This document shows positions 35,822-44,485 of a stretch of 64,000 nt of DNA, one piece after another. Below the pieces are notes generated by a model. That model did no database searches and was not told the origin of the DNA. It was given only the letters and a program-made list of their open reading frames with translations. The stretch is taken from contig JAJZBI010000022.1 of NCBI GenBank assembly GCA_021798985.1, forward strand, positions 1-64,000, given 5' to 3'. The DNA comes from Actinomycetes bacterium (GTDB taxonomy: Bacteria; Actinomycetota; Acidimicrobiia; Acidimicrobiales; Bog-793). Each line of letters starts with the position of its first letter. Position 1 is the first letter of the stretch. Made by a program: the position numbers and the translations under genes.

Positions 35822-37087
35822 TCAGCTGCTGAGGATCGATTGGATCTGGGACTGCGCGGTGCTCAGCGCGGCCTTCACCGGCTGGGCGCCGGACAGCGCC
35901 GCCTGGATGGCAGTCCAAACCGCTTGAGAGATCTTGGGGTACTTGACCCCGAGACCGAGCGTGCGGGGACGGGCGTAAAGGGTCTGGTGGATGTAGACAC
36001 TCCACTCTGGTCCCGCCTGCTTGAGGTAAGTCTGCGCCACGGAGATCTTGGCCGGCAGGTAGCCGAAGAGCTTTGCCAGCTTGAGCTCGGCAGCCGGTGA
36101 CTGAAGCCCTTGGATGTACTGGAACGCCATCCGCTCTGCCGCGGTGCCGCCGCTGCTGCTGATCTCCCAGTCCTCGCCGCCGAGCGGCACGATGACGTGC
36201 TGGTTCAAAAGCCGGACCGGCACCGGGACGATCCCGAACTGCTTTCCGTAGTACCAGTGCTGCATGTTCAGCGTCGGGAAGTTCCAGGGGCCGTTGACCA
36301 TCATGGCCGCCTTGCCGGCGAGGAACTGCCCGGTCGCCGACGGGGTCTGGCTCCAGTTGAGGCAGGCCTTGGATGCCGAGCCATCGTCGACCAGGGTCTT
36401 CCACACGTTCAGGGCCTGCACGCCGGGAGCCGATGCGATCGAGGCGAAATTGCCGCCGTTGCTCCAAAAGAACGGCTCCCACTGCCAGGTCGTGTCCTCG
36501 GCCGCTTCACAGGTCAGGGCGATTCCGTAGTGCTTGCTTGTCGTCAACTTCTTGGCGGCGCTGATCAGCTGCGTCCAGGTCTTGGGCGGGCTGACGTGCG
36601 CCGCCTTCAACATCGGGATGTTGTACATGAGCGCGATCGAGTTGGCACCGGCGACCGGGTAGGCGTAGTACTTCCCGTTCGACAGGCCCTCCTTGATGAC
36701 TGCCGGGTAGTAGCCCTTGGTGCTGAAGCCCTTGAAGTTGTTGAGCGGCACCATCTGGCCCGTGGAGATCATCGTCGGCACGAAGGGATTGTCAACGGCC
36801 AACAGGTTGGGGAGATCGTGCCCAGCCGCTTGGGTCAACAGCTTCGTGTCGAGGTTCGCGAACGGCACGTAGGTGCGCGTCACCGTCACGCCCGGGTGTG
36901 CCTTCTCAAACTGCTGGGTGTACTGCTTCAGCGCCTGAATCTGGCCAGGAGTGTTGAAGTAGTCCTCCTCGGTCAGCGTGATCTTCGTCGCTGCCGAGGT
37001 GGCCACCTGGGACATCCCGACCACGACGAGCGACGCGGCCGCCAAGGCTCCGAGCCAGCGGTGCTTTCTTGCATGTAGTAGGTGCAA
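35822..37087 (-). CDS. ABC sugar-binding protein
   Basis: A 421-residue exported protein: signal sequence HRWLGALAAASLVVVGMSQV, then the family 1 solute-binding fold (QALKQYTQQFEKAHPGVTVT, KYYAYPVAGANSIALMYN, GQFLAGKAAMMVNGPWNFP). It should deliver an oligosaccharide to the permeases encoded just upstream. The start is TTG 37087 behind a strong AAAGGAGG at 7 nt spacing. No lipobox Cys is seen. It is the last gene of the glycan operon, separated by 151 bp from the permeases, which may let it be expressed at a higher level. No ATPase is encoded here; a shared MsiK-type ATPase elsewhere is likely. Confidence 0.9.
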   Translation of the reverse strand: MHLLHARKHRWLGALAAASLVVVGMSQVATSAATKITLTEEDYFNTPGQIQALKQYTQQFEKAHPGVTVTRTYVPFANLDTKLLTQAAGHDLPNLLAVDNPFVPTMISTGQMVPLNNFKGFSTKGYYPAVIKEGLSNGKYYAYPVAGANSIALMYNIPMLKAAHVSPPKTWTQLISAAKKLTTSKHYGIALTCEAAEDTTWQWEPFFWSNGGNFASIASAPGVQALNVWKTLVDDGSASKACLNWSQTPSATGQFLAGKAAMMVNGPWNFPTLNMQHWYYGKQFGIVPVPVRLLNQHVIVPLGGEDWEISSSGGTAAERMAFQYIQGLQSPAAELKLAKLFGYLPAKISVAQTYLKQAGPEWSVYIHQTLYARPRTLGLGVKYPKISQAVWTAIQAALSGAQPVKAALSTAQSQIQSILSS

Positions 37088-37118
37088 CGCCTTGCCTCCT
37101 TTGGTCCTACCAAGATCA

Positions 37119-37136
37119 CGGGACCCTGCAGTCCCG
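37119..37136 (-). promoter_or_regulatory. Intercistronic hairpin before the sugar-binding protein
   Basis: CGGGAC and GTCCCG form a 6-bp stem with a 6-nt loop 32 nt before the TTG start. TTGGT and ACCAA form a second small palindrome (37101-37113) touching the ribosome-binding site. Either may stabilise the 3' message or modulate its translation. Confidence 0.3.
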
Positions 37137-37142
37137 CATAAA

Positions 37143-37175
37143 TCACGTGCCGCGTGCAGTTACCGCACCCTCCAT
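37143..37175 (-). CDS. Possible 10-residue leader peptide upstream of the sugar-binding protein
   Basis: ATG at 37175 begins MEGAVTARGT-stop and is preceded 4-5 nt upstream by AAGGAGAGGGGGG, an unusually strong ribosome-binding site for a non-coding spacer. The peptide has no obvious regulatory residue run. It may be chance. Confidence 0.2.
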   Translation of the reverse strand: MEGAVTARGT

Positions 37176-37238
37176 AACCCCCCTCTCCTTGCCGGTTGTC
37201 GGCGCTCTCTCCTTTGGTGAAGGGGCGTGCGCTCGCGC

Positions 37239-38072
37239 TCAGCCGACGACAGAACCCGCCGTAAGGCCGCTTGCGATGTAGCGCTGCGCCAAGATGAGCA
37301 TTACCGCCGCGGGCACGATCGCGATGACCGCGGACGCCATCACGGCTCCCCAGTCGGTCGAGTAGTTCCCGAGGTAGGTGTAGATCCCGAGCGTGATCGG
37401 TTGGATTGTGGCGCCATTGAGCACCGTGATGGCGAAGATGAAGTCACCCCAACCGTTCAAGAACGCGAAGACGGCGACGGTGATCACCGCGGAGCGGGCG
37501 AGCGGCACGACGATACGCGTGAAGGTCTGCCATTCCGACGCACCGTCGACCTTCGCAGCGTGCATCACCTCGTTCGGGAGGCTGAAGAAGAAGGCCCGCA
37601 GCACGAGGATCGCGAACGGGATCGCGTACGTGCCATCGGCGAGGATGAGGCCAGGATAGGTGTTCACCAGGTGCACCCAGTGGAAGATGATGAAGAGCGA
37701 GGTCGCCAGCACGATCGAGGGGACGATCTGCGCGACCAGCAGTGCGCTCACGACGACGACGGTCACCCGCAAGCGGTACTTCGAGAGCGCGTAGGCCGCC
37801 GGCACCGCGACAACGAGCGCTAGCGCGGCGGTCCCGAGCCCCACGATGAGGCTCGTGACGACGTTGGCGGCCTGGGCGCTCAGCACCGTCCGGTAGTTCT
37901 CCAATGTCGGCGTCGCCGGCCAGAAGTGGTACGTGCCGCTGAAGAGGGTGTAGGTCGATTCGAAGGAGGCGACCACGACCGCGTAGACCGGGAACAACAC
38001 GACCACGAGCGCGACGAGCGAGGCGAACGTGCACAGCCACCGCAACGTCCGCGAGCGCTGGAGGCGGGTCAT
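37239..38072 (-). CDS. ABC sugar permease (MalG type)
   Basis: A 277-residue permease with six predicted helices (LCTFASLVALVVVLFPVYAVV through MASAVIAIVPAAVMLIL) and the EAA loop EVMHAAKVDGASEWQTFTRIVVPLA. It ends with the typical MalG tail QRYIASGLTAGSVVG (GLTAGAVKG-type). ATG 38072 overlaps the stop of the upstream MalF-type gene (ATGA). Confidence 0.92.
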   Translation of the reverse strand: MTRLQRSRTLRWLCTFASLVALVVVLFPVYAVVVASFESTYTLFSGTYHFWPATPTLENYRTVLSAQAANVVTSLIVGLGTAALALVVAVPAAYALSKYRLRVTVVVVSALLVAQIVPSIVLATSLFIIFHWVHLVNTYPGLILADGTYAIPFAILVLRAFFFSLPNEVMHAAKVDGASEWQTFTRIVVPLARSAVITVAVFAFLNGWGDFIFAITVLNGATIQPITLGIYTYLGNYSTDWGAVMASAVIAIVPAAVMLILAQRYIASGLTAGSVVG

Positions 38073-39097
38073 CGCTCGACTCCCGCGCTTCGCCGGAGGG
38101 TGCCGCGGTTCAACGCGAGGTAGATCGGTGCGCAGATCACCGCAAGCACAAGCAACACGTTGTTGAGCGCCGCGCCCTCGCCGAAGGAGAACTGCTGGAA
38201 GGAAAGGTTGTAGGACCAGGTCGTGATGAGCTGGGTCGAATTCGCCGGCCCACCGCCGGTCAGCCCGATGACGAGGTCGAACACCTTCACCGTGAAGACG
38301 AACCCGAGGAGCACGGTGACCTCGATGACCGGCAGGATGATCGGGACGATCACGAGGCGGAGGCGCTGCCAGGCGCCGGCGCCGTCCATCAGCGCCGCCT
38401 CCTTCACGTCCAATGGCACGTCCTGGAGCGCGCTGTAGAGCAGGAGCGTGAAAAAGGGTACGCCGAGCCAGATGTTGGCGATGAGGATCGTCCATAGCGC
38501 AAGGTGGGGGTTGTCCAGCCAGTCGATGGGGTGGCGGACGAGCCCGATGTTCACGAGCAGCTGGTCGACGGCCCCGCCCTGGAGCTGGAAGAGGAACTTG
38601 AAGATCACGCCGGTCACGATGAGCGGCAAGAGCCAGGGCACGATGACGAGCGAGCGGGCGAAGGTGCGACCGGGGAAGCGCAGGCTGAAGAGCAGCGCAA
38701 GGGAGAAGCCGATGATGAACTGGCCGATCAGCGAGCCGGCGGTGAATTCGAAGGTGTGGACGATGGCCGTGATGCTCGTGGAGTCATGCAGGATGAAGCG
38801 GTAGTTGGCCAACCCGGCGAACGGCGCCGTGATGTTGGCGATCGTCGCGGGCGAAGTCTGCTCGAAGCTCAAAACGACGTTGTAGATGATCGGCAGCGCG
38901 AACGCGAAAAGGACGTAGAGGATGGCCGGGGCCAAGAAGGCCCACCCGGCGAGCCGTTGCTTGCGCTCGAGGGTCGACCACGACGCCCGCCGGGGCGGGC
39001 CGCCGGCCCGCGTCGCCCGTCCAGCGGCAAGCGGCGGGCGGCCCCGCTGATGCACCCCGCCTTCGACAATTCCCGGGTCTCCTCCTTGCATCGCCAT
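38069..39097 (-). CDS. ABC sugar permease (MalF type)
   Basis: A 342-residue permease. After a long Gly/Arg-rich N-terminus come six helices (AGWAFLAPAILYVLFAFALP, LVIVPWLLPLIVTGVIFKFL, etc.) and the EAA loop EAALMDGAGAWQRLRLVIVPIILP. The periplasmic loops are short compared with E. coli MalF. The ATG at 39097 overlaps the GH31 stop (TGATG), but several in-frame downstream starts exist and the real N-terminus may be 10-20 residues shorter. Confidence 0.9.
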   Translation of the reverse strand: MAMQGGDPGIVEGGVHQRGRPPLAAGRATRAGGPPRRASWSTLERKQRLAGWAFLAPAILYVLFAFALPIIYNVVLSFEQTSPATIANITAPFAGLANYRFILHDSTSITAIVHTFEFTAGSLIGQFIIGFSLALLFSLRFPGRTFARSLVIVPWLLPLIVTGVIFKFLFQLQGGAVDQLLVNIGLVRHPIDWLDNPHLALWTILIANIWLGVPFFTLLLYSALQDVPLDVKEAALMDGAGAWQRLRLVIVPIILPVIEVTVLLGFVFTVKVFDLVIGLTGGGPANSTQLITTWSYNLSFQQFSFGEGAALNNVLLVLAVICAPIYLALNRGTLRRSAGVER

Positions 39098-41106
39098 CAG
39101 CGGGCAAGTGAGGCGAGCGCTCCGCCCTGGCGGAGGTAGACGGGGATGCGGTCAAGCGGTGCGCGAGCGTCGATCCACCCGGTGCGCTCGACGGGCTCGC
39201 CACTCCAGCCGTCCAGCCAGGACGCGCCGCTGGGAAGGTAGACGCGCCGTTCGCGCGCCCCGTAGCTCGTCACCGGCGCGACGAGGATGTCGGGGCCGAA
39301 CAGGAATTCGTCACTGATCGTCCAGGTCTCCGGGTCGTCAGGGAACTCGAGGAAGAGCGCCCGCAGTGGCGGCATCCCCGACCCCGAGGCGGTATCCATC
39401 TGCGCCGCCACGTACGGGCGCAGCCGCTCACGCAGTGCCAGCAGCTCGGAGATGATGCCGTAGGCCTCGTCGCCGAAGCTCCACGCCTCGTTGGCGGCAC
39501 CGGTCTGCACGGCCCCGCGCAGCTCCCCGGGCTCCCGGATCCCGTGCAGGCGGAAGATCGGGCAGAACACCGCGAACTGGAACCAGCGCACGACGAGCTC
39601 CCGGAAGTAGTCGGTGCGCGGGTCACCGCCGTGGAACCCGCCGATGTCGGTGGTCCACCACGGGATCCCGGAGATGGCGATGTTCAGGCCAGCCGGGATC
39701 TGATCGGCGAACGCCTCGAAGGTCGAGGCGATGTCGCCCGACCAGACGGCGGCGCCGTAGCGCTGGCTCCCCGCCCAGGCGGATCGGCACAACAGCAGTG
39801 GCTCCTCGCCCTCCGCCTGGAGCCCCTCGGCAAAGCCGCGGGCGTGCTCGCGCGGGTACACACTCTGCACGGCGTCGCCCTTGCCGAGGTACAGCAAGTT
39901 GCGACCGGGGTCTTCCGGGCGCATCTCGGGCTCGCACGCATCGAGCCAGAACGCCCGGATGCCGTAGCGGCCGTACCCCTCGCTCACCTGGTCCCAGACG
40001 AAGCGGCGCGCCTGTGGGTTCGTGGCGTCGTAGTAGCGGACGAAGGTGTGCCCGATGTCGTCGCCCTTGTCCCAGAAGGTGAGGTGGAGGGGAAGGCCGC
40101 ACGTGCTGTCGATCAGCAGCCCGCGCCGCTCCATCTCCTCGTAGTTGCGGCTCTTGGGATTGACCGTCGGCCAGATGGAGACCATCAGCTCGACCCCGAG
40201 CTCGCGAAGCTCGTCCACCATCGCCTGGGGATCTGGCCATTCGGCGGGATCGAAGCGCCAATCGCCCTGCATGGACCAGTGGAAGTAGTCGATCACGATG
40301 ACCGAGAGCGGAAGGCCTCGGCGCTTGTATTCGCGCGCCACCTCGAGGAGTTCTTCTTGGGTCCGGTAGCGCAGCTTGCACTGCCAAAAGCCGGTCCCCC
40401 ACTCGGGCATGCGCGGTGGCAGCCCGGTGGCGCGCACGTACGTGCGCACGATGTCGGCCGGTACCCGCGCCGCGGTGACCCAGTAGTCGATCTGCTGCGC
40501 CGAGTCGGCCACCCACCTCGTCCGGTTGGCGCCGAACTCGACCCGGCCAACGCCGGGCATGTTCCACAGCAGGCCATAGCCGCGAGACGACAGCGCGAAG
40601 GGGATGCTGACCTCGGTGTTGCGCTGCACGAGGTCGATCACGGCGCCCTTTTGGTCGAGCAGGCCGTGCTGGTGCTGGCCGAGCCCGTAGAAGCGCTCGT
40701 CGTCGTGCGGGTCGAAGGTGACCTCGCAGCGGAAGCCGTCACCGGCGGCGGGCACGTAGCGGCGCTGGGCGGGCGAGGAGAAGTGCGGCACCGCCTCGCT
40801 CAGCAGCACCTCGCCGTTGGGTCGGAGAAAGCGGATTCGCGGCGGAAAGGGCTCTCCTGCCGCGACGGCGATCTCGGCGAGCTCGACCACGAGCTCCCCG
40901 TTGCGCAGGCGAGCGCTGCCGTCGTTGATCTGGATCTCGGCTCCGCTTGGTGACGGCTCGAGCAGCGCGCTCGCCGGCGAATCGACGATTTCGCTCCCGA
41001 GCGTCGTCCGCACCCGGACGGCGTCGGGCCCCCATGCTTCGATGCGGATCGTCTCGTGACCGGCTCGGGCCACCACGACGCCGCGCTCCTCGCGCACTTC
41101 GAGCAT
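39097..41106 (-). CDS. GH31 glycosidase, alpha-xylosidase-like
   Basis: A 669-residue cytosolic enzyme (no signal peptide). GH31 motifs: RFYGLGQHQHGLLDQKG, PEWGTGFWQCKLRYRTQEEL, VIVIDYFHWS, nucleophile Asp about 389 in FWLDACEPEM, acid/base Asp about 458 in WSGDIASTFEAF, and the PWWTTDIGGF segment. The YicI-like features (WQCKLRY, LDACEPE) fit alpha-xylosidase more than alpha-glucosidase. ATG 41106 has AAAGGAGG 9 nt upstream. Encoded between GH127 and the permeases, it would trim xylosyl groups from imported oligosaccharides such as xyloglucan fragments; the substrate is inference. Confidence 0.92.
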   Translation of the reverse strand: MLEVREERGVVVARAGHETIRIEAWGPDAVRVRTTLGSEIVDSPASALLEPSPSGAEIQINDGSARLRNGELVVELAEIAVAAGEPFPPRIRFLRPNGEVLLSEAVPHFSSPAQRRYVPAAGDGFRCEVTFDPHDDERFYGLGQHQHGLLDQKGAVIDLVQRNTEVSIPFALSSRGYGLLWNMPGVGRVEFGANRTRWVADSAQQIDYWVTAARVPADIVRTYVRATGLPPRMPEWGTGFWQCKLRYRTQEELLEVAREYKRRGLPLSVIVIDYFHWSMQGDWRFDPAEWPDPQAMVDELRELGVELMVSIWPTVNPKSRNYEEMERRGLLIDSTCGLPLHLTFWDKGDDIGHTFVRYYDATNPQARRFVWDQVSEGYGRYGIRAFWLDACEPEMRPEDPGRNLLYLGKGDAVQSVYPREHARGFAEGLQAEGEEPLLLCRSAWAGSQRYGAAVWSGDIASTFEAFADQIPAGLNIAISGIPWWTTDIGGFHGGDPRTDYFRELVVRWFQFAVFCPIFRLHGIREPGELRGAVQTGAANEAWSFGDEAYGIISELLALRERLRPYVAAQMDTASGSGMPPLRALFLEFPDDPETWTISDEFLFGPDILVAPVTSYGARERRVYLPSGASWLDGWSGEPVERTGWIDARAPLDRIPVYLRQGGALASLAR

Positions 41107-41124
41107 TTCGGGCGCCCTCCTTTT

Positions 41125-43224
41125 CTACGAAGCTGTGCCGCCCGACGGCGCGGTGAGCGAGGCGCGGTGAGCCGAGGCATCTTCCGCCCCGCCGCGCCGA
41201 GCGGCCTCCGGCGATGCCTTGGGTATCCAGACCCGCATCGCGGCTGACGGTCGATGGGCCCGGGCGAAGTACGGGACGAGGACTACGGCGGTTTGCACCC
41301 CCGTCACCGGCGCGCTGCGGCGCGCGTCGTAGAGCCGTTGCGCGGTGCTGTCGAACAGCCGGGCGGACGCCGAGATCGCGACCTTCACATAGCCGCTGAG
41401 GCCCGCGGGGACCTCGGCCGTCGTCTCCAAGACCGGCACGTCGTCGAGCACGAGGTCCTCGACGGCAGCGCCGGGAGGAAGGTCGTCGCTCTCCGCGCAG
41501 TACACGAGCGGCCCGCGTTCGAGCGCGACGCATCCGCGCACCGCGTCCACCCGCGGATGCGCCGTCACCAGGCGAAGTGGCATGGGGTTGGCGAGCTGCA
41601 CGCGGTCGCCGGCTCGCCAGCTCCTGTTCAGGACGAGGTAGCCGTGCTCGATCGTGGGCTCGATTGGCTCGCCGTTGAGCAGCACCTCGCGTCGTCCTGG
41701 CTCGCTCCACTCTGGGGTGCGCACCGAGAGGGCCCACGGCGCGCCCGGCGTGCCCTCCTCCACGACGACCTCGGTGTCGCCCTCCCAGGGATGCTCCGTG
41801 TGAAGCTCCAGCACGACCGGCGAGCCGCCGAGCCGGGTGCGCACCTTCCCCGCGAAGGGCAGATGCAGCTGCAGTCCCGCGTCGTCGACGGTGGCGAGGT
41901 AGGACTGCACGCTCGCCATCAGCCGAGCCAGGTTCGGCGGGCAGCACGCGCACTCGTACCAGTCGAGGCGGTGGCGGGGTGCGTCCTCCTCGTCTTCGTG
42001 GCTCGTCCGCAGGTGCAAGGTGTTGGAGTAGAAGAACGACGTCCCGTCGCGCGACGCGGCACCGGCGATGGTGTTCCACAGCACCCGCTCCATCGCTTCG
42101 GCATAACGGGCGCGTCCGGTGGCGAGCAGGAGGCGCCAGTTCCATTGGAAGCTCGCGATCGCCGCGCAGGTCTCGGCGTACGCGCGGTCGCTCGGGAGCT
42201 CGTAGGGATCACCGATCGACTCGTCGCGATGGCGCGAGCCATGGGCGCCGGTGAGGTACGTCTTTGCGGCGTACAGGTCCTCCCAGATCGCCTCCGACGC
42301 GGCGAGCAACTCCTCGTCGTCCGTCTCGATCGCCACATCGACCACACCGGCTTGCAGGTACAGCTCGCGCACCGCGTGGCCAGTCGCGCTCCGGCGCTCT
42401 CGAACCGGTTGGTGATGCAAGAAGTATGAGAGAGAAAAGGGGCGTCCGATCGCCAGGTCGGTCGTCGGCAGCTCGACGTCGGGGCGGCCTCGCAGGTCGA
42501 TCTGGTGGGCGGCGAAGCGCAGGGCACGGTCGTCACCGGTCTCGCGGTAGTGCTCGACGAGCGCCGTCTCGATCTCGGGATGCCCGCCGATGCCGGCGAG
42601 GCGCCCGTCGCCATCTGCACCGGAGAAAGTCGCGAGCAGGTGCCCGACGAGTCGCTCGGCGACGTCGGCGAGCCCAGCCAGCGCGCCGGTCCGTTGCGCG
42701 GCGACAGCAGCTTGCAGCAGATGTCCAGCGCAGTAGAGCTCATGTCCCCAGCGCAGGTCCTTCCAGACGAGCTCGGGGTGCTGGCCCTGGAACCACGAAT
42801 CCAGGTAGCCGTCGGGGCGCTGGGCCCTAGTGATCGCCCGGATCGCCCGTGCGGCGAACGCCTCCACGGGAGCCTCGATGCCGCGCACCTGCTCCCAGGC
42901 GATCGCTTCGAGCGTCTTGTAGACGTCCGAATCGGAGAAGACCATGCCGACATGCGGCGCGCCTCGTGCCTCCGGATCGGCGATGCGCTCGAGGTTGCCG
43001 AGTGCGCCCGAGGAGACGACCCTCGCCGTGCAGTGCGGGAGCGTGGCCGCCCGGTTGCGGGCCTGCCACTCGCCGAGGGCGCCGCGCTCGGCGAGCTCGA
43101 CCTCATCGAGCCCGAGGGGGCGCAGTCGCGTGGCCCTTTTCGGACGTATTGGCCCGGCAAGGCCGGCGAGCGGTTCTCCCGTGCTCGGCGCGGGCGGGTG
43201 CTTTCCCATTGCGCCAGCGTGCAC
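41125..43224 (-). CDS. GH127 beta-L-arabinofuranosidase
   Basis: A 699-residue (alpha/alpha)6-barrel enzyme. The zinc/nucleophile set known from the HypBA1 family is present: Glu351 and Cys353 in YAETCAA, and Cys427-Cys428 in YECACCPPN, where Cys427 would be the nucleophile. Other family segments are DSDVYKTLEAIAWEQ, RPDGYLDSWFQ, HELYCAGHLLQAA and ETALVEHYRETGD. There is no signal peptide, so it acts on imported sugar. The start is GTG 43224 with GGGAGGGA about 5 nt upstream. First gene of the operon, 18 bp before GH31, controlled from the divergent LacI region. Confidence 0.92.
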   Translation of the reverse strand: MHAGAMGKHPPAPSTGEPLAGLAGPIRPKRATRLRPLGLDEVELAERGALGEWQARNRAATLPHCTARVVSSGALGNLERIADPEARGAPHVGMVFSDSDVYKTLEAIAWEQVRGIEAPVEAFAARAIRAITRAQRPDGYLDSWFQGQHPELVWKDLRWGHELYCAGHLLQAAVAAQRTGALAGLADVAERLVGHLLATFSGADGDGRLAGIGGHPEIETALVEHYRETGDDRALRFAAHQIDLRGRPDVELPTTDLAIGRPFSLSYFLHHQPVRERRSATGHAVRELYLQAGVVDVAIETDDEELLAASEAIWEDLYAAKTYLTGAHGSRHRDESIGDPYELPSDRAYAETCAAIASFQWNWRLLLATGRARYAEAMERVLWNTIAGAASRDGTSFFYSNTLHLRTSHEDEEDAPRHRLDWYECACCPPNLARLMASVQSYLATVDDAGLQLHLPFAGKVRTRLGGSPVVLELHTEHPWEGDTEVVVEEGTPGAPWALSVRTPEWSEPGRREVLLNGEPIEPTIEHGYLVLNRSWRAGDRVQLANPMPLRLVTAHPRVDAVRGCVALERGPLVYCAESDDLPPGAAVEDLVLDDVPVLETTAEVPAGLSGYVKVAISASARLFDSTAQRLYDARRSAPVTGVQTAVVLVPYFARAHRPSAAMRVWIPKASPEAARRGGAEDASAHRASLTAPSGGTAS

Positions 43225-43293
43225 ATTCCCTCCCCCGACGGCATCGCAGCGAGGTCGCGCCGAGCCGCTGCGAAGCGCACGGCCACACGACGT

Positions 43294-43309
43294 GAGGAAA
43301 CGCTACCTC
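43294..43309. promoter_or_regulatory. LacI-type operator copy 1
   Basis: GAGGAAACGCTACCTC, 70 bp upstream of the GH127 start. It matches the reverse complement of copy 2 at 15 of 16 positions and has the central CG expected for a LacI-family site. Confidence 0.65.
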
Positions 43310-43381
43310 GAAGTATGCCATTCGTAAAGCCCCTTTTTGCAGCAGATTTTGCTTGCATGGCGAATGAGTTGCGGGAGCCGG

Positions 43382-43397
43382 GAGGTAGCGCTTCCTC
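43382..43397. promoter_or_regulatory. LacI-type operator copy 2
   Basis: GAGGTAGCGCTTCCTC, a near-perfect palindrome 69 bp upstream of the lacI-type start and inverted relative to copy 1. Centre-to-centre distance from copy 1 is 88 bp. Confidence 0.65.
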
Positions 43398-43453
43398 GCG
43401 TTGTCGTTCACGCCTCTCGTCAGGCCGACCCGGGACGCGCGAGGGCGCGTCGA

Positions 43454-43459
43454 TATGAT
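43454..43459 (+). promoter_or_regulatory. -10 box (TATGAT) of the LacI-type gene
   Basis: TATGAT, one mismatch from consensus, ends 6 nt before ATG 43466 without a Shine-Dalgarno sequence, so the transcript would be leaderless. Confidence 0.5.
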
Positions 43460-43465
43460 CTGACG

Positions 43466-44485
43466 ATGGCCGACGCCAGACCTCCGACGCTCAGCGACGT
43501 CGCCGAACTCGCTGGGGTGTCGCTGACGACCGCCTCAAAGGCGGTCAATGGCCAGGGCCGCATCGCGGAGGCCACGCGCCGGCGGGTGCTGCGCGCCGCG
43601 CGGCAGCTGTCGTATGCGCCGAACCTCCTCGCCAAGAGCCTCGCGAGCGGCCGTGCGAGCATCGTCGGCGTGCTGCTGCGGGACGAGCTCGTGCATCGGA
43701 TCGCGATGCCGATCGTCATCGGCGCCCAGTCCGAGCTCGAGCCGAGATCGTTCTCCGCGATCCTCGCCGACGCGACGGGCGAGGTCCGCCGGCTCGGGGA
43801 GCTGGGGGTCCTGCTACGTCAGCGAGGAGCGGACGGCCTGGTGATCATCGGCGACAATCAGGGCAGCACCCCGTCGATTTCTGCGAGTGTGGAGATCCCT
43901 TGCGTCTATGTCCACGGCCCGACGACCGATCCCCGTGACGTCGTCCACGTCTCTGACGACTTCGCCGGTGGCACCATGGTGGTCCAGCACTTGGTCGACC
44001 TCGGAAGGTCGCGGTTCGCGCACATCACCGGTCCCGAGAGTGCCCCGGCGGTCAAGCATCGACTTGGAGGCGTCGTGCACCAGCTCGCCGAGCACGGCTT
44101 GCGGCTCGCCGCAACGCCCCGTTTCGGTCCCTGGTCACAGCGTTGGGCTCGGCTCGCCGCTCGCGAGCTGCTGCAGGAAGTGCCCGACATCGACGCCATC
44201 GTCTGCGGGTCCGACCAGATCGCCGCGGCGGTGCTCGAGACGATCTCGGCAGCCGGCCGCAAGGTGCCCGACGACGTCGCCATCACCGGCTATGACAACT
44301 GGGCGGTCTTCGCCCAAGAGACCGATCCCGGGCTCACTACGGTGGACATGGAGCTCGCCCACCTCGGTGCCGCGGCGGTCCGGGACCTGTTGGCGATCGT
44401 CGGCGGCGATCGCCCCGGTGGTGGCACGCGCCTGCACCCGGGGACGTTGATCGTGCGGGGCTCGACGCGCCGCGACTCGCTCTGA
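43466..44485 (+). CDS. LacI-family regulator of the glycan operon
   Basis: A 339-residue repressor: N-terminal helix-turn-helix (TLSDVAELAGVSLTTASKAV), hinge helix (YAPNLLAKSLASGRASIVGV) and a periplasmic-binding-like sensor domain (VCGSDQIAAAVLETISAAGR, DVAITGYDNWAVFAQETDPG, LTTVDMELAHLGAAAVRDLL). It is divergent from GH127 and flanked by two operator-like palindromes, so local repression relieved by a sugar is likely. Arabinose- or xylose-containing inducer is inference. Confidence 0.93.
   Translation: MADARPPTLSDVAELAGVSLTTASKAVNGQGRIAEATRRRVLRAARQLSYAPNLLAKSLASGRASIVGVLLRDELVHRIAMPIVIGAQSELEPRSFSAILADATGEVRRLGELGVLLRQRGADGLVIIGDNQGSTPSISASVEIPCVYVHGPTTDPRDVVHVSDDFAGGTMVVQHLVDLGRSRFAHITGPESAPAVKHRLGGVVHQLAEHGLRLAATPRFGPWSQRWARLAARELLQEVPDIDAIVCGSDQIAAAVLETISAAGRKVPDDVAITGYDNWAVFAQETDPGLTTVDMELAHLGAAAVRDLLAIVGGDRPGGGTRLHPGTLIVRGSTRRDSL

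Noticed and set aside
35195-37087. A second copy of the tRNA-Pro 3' end that would mark attR of an integrated element
   Set aside because: I scanned for the T-arm/acceptor sequence elsewhere in the window and did not find it; the element is absent or its other end lies outside.
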